Shown here piece by piece: positions 34,646 through 36,917 of a DNA stretch of 36,917 nucleotides (positions within the stretch are counted from its first letter, which is position 1; every line of letters begins with the position of its first letter). The DNA lies in assembly GCA_900555035.1 (NCBI GenBank), contig USJX01000024.1:1-36917 (forward strand), in the 5' to 3' direction. The DNA is from an uncultured Prevotella sp. (GTDB lineage: Bacteria; Bacteroidota; Bacteroidia; Bacteroidales; Bacteroidaceae). A program made the position numbers and the translations under genes. The notes below the pieces were generated by a model. The model had not been told where the DNA came from and did not search any database. It worked only from the letters and a program-made list of their open reading frames with translations.

Positions 34646-36358
34646 ATGACGAAAAAACAAATGAATAGAAGAAAAGAATTTGCTAGAATTCTATTCTGCT
34701 TGTTGTTGGCAATGCCATTGGTTTGTGCATGCACATCAAGCCGTGAACATAGATTGCAGCAAATAGAGAGTTTGTTGGATACATGCCCTGACTCTTCATG
34801 GGCAATGCTATGCCAGGATAGTATATATCTTGGGGCGTATTCCAAGAGTGACAGGATGAGACACCTGTTGCTTCGTGCAGAAGCAATGAACAAACTATTT
34901 TACTCCATGGATAGCTTGGATTATATGGAAGAGGTTCTTGACTATTACTCTTCGCATGGCAGTGCAGAAGAGAAAGCTCAGGCGAGCTATATGATGGGTA
35001 GTGTGTATCGTGACAGAAGCAATAGTCCCAAGGCTTTACAATACTATAATGAAGCCGTGGCAAGTTTTGGTATGGATAGGAAGGATTGTAATCTTTTATT
35101 GCTTTCGAAGATATATGGGCAAATAGCCGAAATCTATAGAAAACAGCGTTATCCTCAGATGGAAGAAACAGCTCTTAACAAAAAAGCAGCGTTTGCTTTA
35201 GCGGCAAATGATACTTTGGGCTATATTCAAGCATTAGAACGTAGAGCTGGTGTATTTCATCAATTAGGAAAGATGGATTCTGTTTTTAAGATCACATCTC
35301 AGGCTTATCGGAGCTATAGGAAGATTGGCAGAGAGGATTATGCAGCATCCGCTTTGCCCCCTTTGACGGATATTTATTTGCGAAGAAAGGAATATGCAAA
35401 AGCCAAACAAACACTTGATGAGTATCGTACGAAGTCTAAGTTGTTGGATAAAAAAGGAGACCCTTTGTATCCGGAAATAGAGTTTTACTATAATTATTTG
35501 GGGATGTATTATAAAGAGGTAGGACTATTGGATTCTGCTTTGTGGTGCTATCGTAAGTTGTTGAATTATCCATCTGACATAGAAGATTTGGAAGCTGGGT
35601 ATAGGGGGTTGATGTCTGTGTACTCTTGTAAGGGTATGGCAGATTCTGTAGTGAAGTATGCTAGATTATATGCAGATGCTAATGATACGGCAAACTTTCG
35701 AAATTCGGCAGCGGAAGTTAGTAAAGTGCAAGCTCTGTTCGATTATACGGAAAGCCAAAAAGTGGCAATCAGAAAAGCAGAAGAGGCAAATAGGGCTTGG
35801 AAGACTTTATCGGCTGCACTATTCATAATCTTGGTATTAGTATTCTTTGTAAGAAAGCTGGTGCGTAGCAACCAAAAAGTTAAAACTTTTTTAAATCAAG
35901 TTCAAAACAAATTGGTTTCTACGCAAAATGTGCTAAAATTGCAAGAGAAAGAAATGAGAGATCTGAATGTTGTGTTAAGTGTTTATCAGTCAAATGCAAA
36001 TGAAGGGAAATGGAAAGAAGATAGAGATTTTATGAATTCCAAGATTGTAAAGTCGTTTCAGTCTTATGCCAATATGGGTAAACAACCGACTCATGGAGAA
36101 TGGAAAGATTTGTTGGTGTTGGTAGAAAAGTCTATACCTGAATTTTGGAAGGCGATGTCTTCTTTTACCTCAATGATGGTTGATGTAGAATTTAAGGTTT
36201 GTTTGTTGACTAGGCTTTCGTTCACGCCTTCTCAGATTGCCAATCTTTTAGGGGTTTCGAAGCAGAGTGTTACTAATAAGAGAAAAAAGTTGGTACAGAT
36301 ATTGTTTAATACAAATGATATAAAGAAATTTGATTCTTTTATAGGGGGATTAGGATGA
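34646..36358 (+). CDS. Membrane-spanning TPR regulator with C-terminal HTH
   Basis: Likely sensor/transcription regulator of 570 residues. An N-terminal export signal ends in a lipobox-like LVCAC (C29). Residues about 35-380 are helical TPR-type repeats (such as MGSVYRDRSNSPKALQYYNEA, IYGQIAEIYRKQRY, YLGMYYKEVGLLDSALWCYRK), expected in the periplasm. A single membrane helix at 387-403 (LSAALFIILVLVFFV) is followed by a coiled coil (404-440) and a cytoplasmic end with a helix-turn-helix at about 519-556 (LTRLSFTPSQIANLLGVSKQ, then SVTNKRKKL) like LuxR/sigma-region-4 types. This build is common among Bacteroidota PUL regulators. The start is uncertain: ATG at 34634 would leave almost no leader after the mapped promoter, so 34646 (or 34661) is preferred. 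It is the best candidate to bind the shared ACGAT operator, including its own. Confidence 0.75.
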   Translation: MTKKQMNRRKEFARILFCLLLAMPLVCACTSSREHRLQQIESLLDTCPDSSWAMLCQDSIYLGAYSKSDRMRHLLLRAEAMNKLFYSMDSLDYMEEVLDYYSSHGSAEEKAQASYMMGSVYRDRSNSPKALQYYNEAVASFGMDRKDCNLLLLSKIYGQIAEIYRKQRYPQMEETALNKKAAFALAANDTLGYIQALERRAGVFHQLGKMDSVFKITSQAYRSYRKIGREDYAASALPPLTDIYLRRKEYAKAKQTLDEYRTKSKLLDKKGDPLYPEIEFYYNYLGMYYKEVGLLDSALWCYRKLLNYPSDIEDLEAGYRGLMSVYSCKGMADSVVKYARLYADANDTANFRNSAAEVSKVQALFDYTESQKVAIRKAEEANRAWKTLSAALFIILVLVFFVRKLVRSNQKVKTFLNQVQNKLVSTQNVLKLQEKEMRDLNVVLSVYQSNANEGKWKEDRDFMNSKIVKSFQSYANMGKQPTHGEWKDLLVLVEKSIPEFWKAMSSFTSMMVDVEFKVCLLTRLSFTPSQIANLLGVSKQSVTNKRKKLVQILFNTNDIKKFDSFIGGLG

Positions 36359-36420
36359 TGGCTTGTGCTAGCTTGCATAGTTATATTAATTATATAATGT
36401 TTTGGAAGAAATAATGCCAC

Positions 36421-36487
36421 TATTACCACGCAGCGATATAATAATTTGATATATAATTATTTAAGCGTGGTAATAAAGGCGTTTTTT
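36421..36487 (+). terminator. Long inverted repeat, possible terminator
   Basis: Arms 36421-36431 and 36465-36475 (TATTACCACGC/GCGTGGTAATA) are perfect; inside, AATAATT and AATTATT can pair as well. A run of six T follows at 36482-36487. It could end the regulator transcript or be a protein-binding cruciform. Fragments of it (TTACCA, GCAGCGAxAT) recur at 36490-36535. Confidence 0.45.
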
Positions 36488-36542
36488 ATTGCCACTTATT
36501 ACCATTTTATTGCCACAAAGCAGCGAAATTTATATCTTTTTT

Positions 36543-36572
36543 GCGTAAAACATGAATATTTCAGCGTAAAAC
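36543..36572 (+). repeat. Direct repeat GCGTAAAAC with 21-bp spacing
   Basis: GCGTAAAAC at 36543-36551 and 36564-36572, start to start 21 bp, followed by a small hairpin CAGGAGATTTCCTG. Two helical turns between half-sites is typical of a dimeric regulator site. Confidence 0.5.
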
Positions 36573-36735
36573 AGGAGATTTCCTGCAAAAAACATATAAA
36601 TAAAGAGAGAGTAAGCCTGTATTAAAACGCATTCTTTTATTAGTGCGAACATTTCTTGTAACTCAGATGCTTTATTATCGTGCTTAGAGTCTGTAAATGA
36701 TTTTCTGAAATAGTGCCCGTTAACATGGGTGATTG

Positions 36736-36779
36736 TGCCCGCAAGCACGAGTACTCATGCCCACAAGTACGAGTACTTT
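36736..36779 (+). repeat. Tandem pair of 22-bp units
   Basis: Units 36736-36757 and 36758-36779, both of the form TGCCCrCAAGyACGAGTACT plus two bases, match at 18 of 22 positions. Partial and inverted relatives (GTGCCCG near 36713, GGGCACGAATACCC near 36794) lie on both sides. Confidence 0.75.
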
Positions 36780-36917
36780 TAACCGCCTATTTTGGGCACG
36801 AATACCCAAGGCTTTGGTTATAATTGGGCAAAGGCTCGGGTTGACTTTGCGTAAAGTCACTATGACTTTTCCTGATTTCAGTAGACACTTTTTTACTTTA
36901 TAAACTAGAAAGGTAGA

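Larger units (their letters stand above)
36359..36917. other. Non-coding region rich in short repeats
   Basis: No convincing gene was seen in these 559 bases; the open frames are short, without family resemblance. The region holds an inverted repeat after the regulator gene, a 9-bp direct repeat with 21-bp spacing, a 22-bp tandem pair, and a perfect hairpin TGACTTTGCGTAAAGTCA at 36842-36859. It probably contains the control region of a gene beyond the right edge. Confidence 0.6.

Noticed and set aside
36530..36748. Possible 72-codon leftward gene
   Set aside because: No family resemblance or convincing upstream signals, and it runs across repeat elements.

Overview
The window looks like a chromosomal segment of a gut Bacteroidota bacterium, most likely Prevotella/Segatella of the P. 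copri type. The reasons are two SusC/SusD pairs, lipoproteins with Bacteroidota-style lipoboxes, C-terminal tails like type IX secretion signals, and promoters with the Bacteroidota -7 element (TAnnTTTG, with TTG/TTTG about 20 bp upstream). Nearly everything from 1.2 to 33.5 kb reads as one large polysaccharide/glycoprotein utilization locus (PUL) with its regulator at the right end. No rRNA, tRNA, transposase or CRISPR array was seen.

Layout. (1) Positions 1-1084: a leftward promoter with a highly foldable start of transcript leaving the window, a co-axial set of inverted repeats, a 22-codon remnant that looks like the start of a short-chain dehydrogenase, and a small protein carrying an orphan AraC-type DNA-binding domain. 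(2) Positions 1177-8222, leftward operon: GH97, GH43 and GH127 enzymes. (3) Positions 8449-11391, rightward: a GH146-type beta-L-arabinofuranosidase. (4) Positions 11736-14291, leftward: a secreted protein of about five repeated DUF4859-like domains. (5) Positions 14601-33473, rightward operon of eight tightly spaced genes: a putative HEGIH-motif metallopeptidase, a four-FAS1 lipoprotein, SusC, SusD, two FAS1 lipoproteins, a second SusC and a second SusD, closed by a clear terminator. (6) Positions 33567-36358: a compact signal peptidase I (leftward) and a TPR/transmembrane/HTH regulator (rightward). (7) Positions 36359-36917: non-coding, repeat-rich.

How the genes fit together. Four promoters (GH97 operon, GH146, DUF4859 gene, TPR-HTH regulator) carry an ACGAT-like half-site exactly 28 bp upstream of the -7 box, and three of these have a second half-site 21 bp further upstream. 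A related 21-bp direct repeat lies upstream of the metallopeptidase/SusCD operon. This suggests one regulon, probably controlled by the TPR-HTH protein, which would also control itself. The enzyme set (two beta-L-arabinofuranosidase-class enzymes, a GH43 of the alpha-L-arabinofuranosidase type, a GH97 that fits the retaining alpha-galactosidase subgroup, and a putative peptidase) matches the linkages of plant extensin-type hydroxyproline-rich glycoproteins: Hyp-linked beta-L-arabinofuranose chains with an alpha-linked cap, plus Ser-linked alpha-galactose. Extensin use is therefore a testable hypothesis; arabinan, arabinogalactan or RG-II side chains are alternatives.

A separate oddity is that several genes have their last bases, including the stop codon, echoed as a short direct repeat just downstream.
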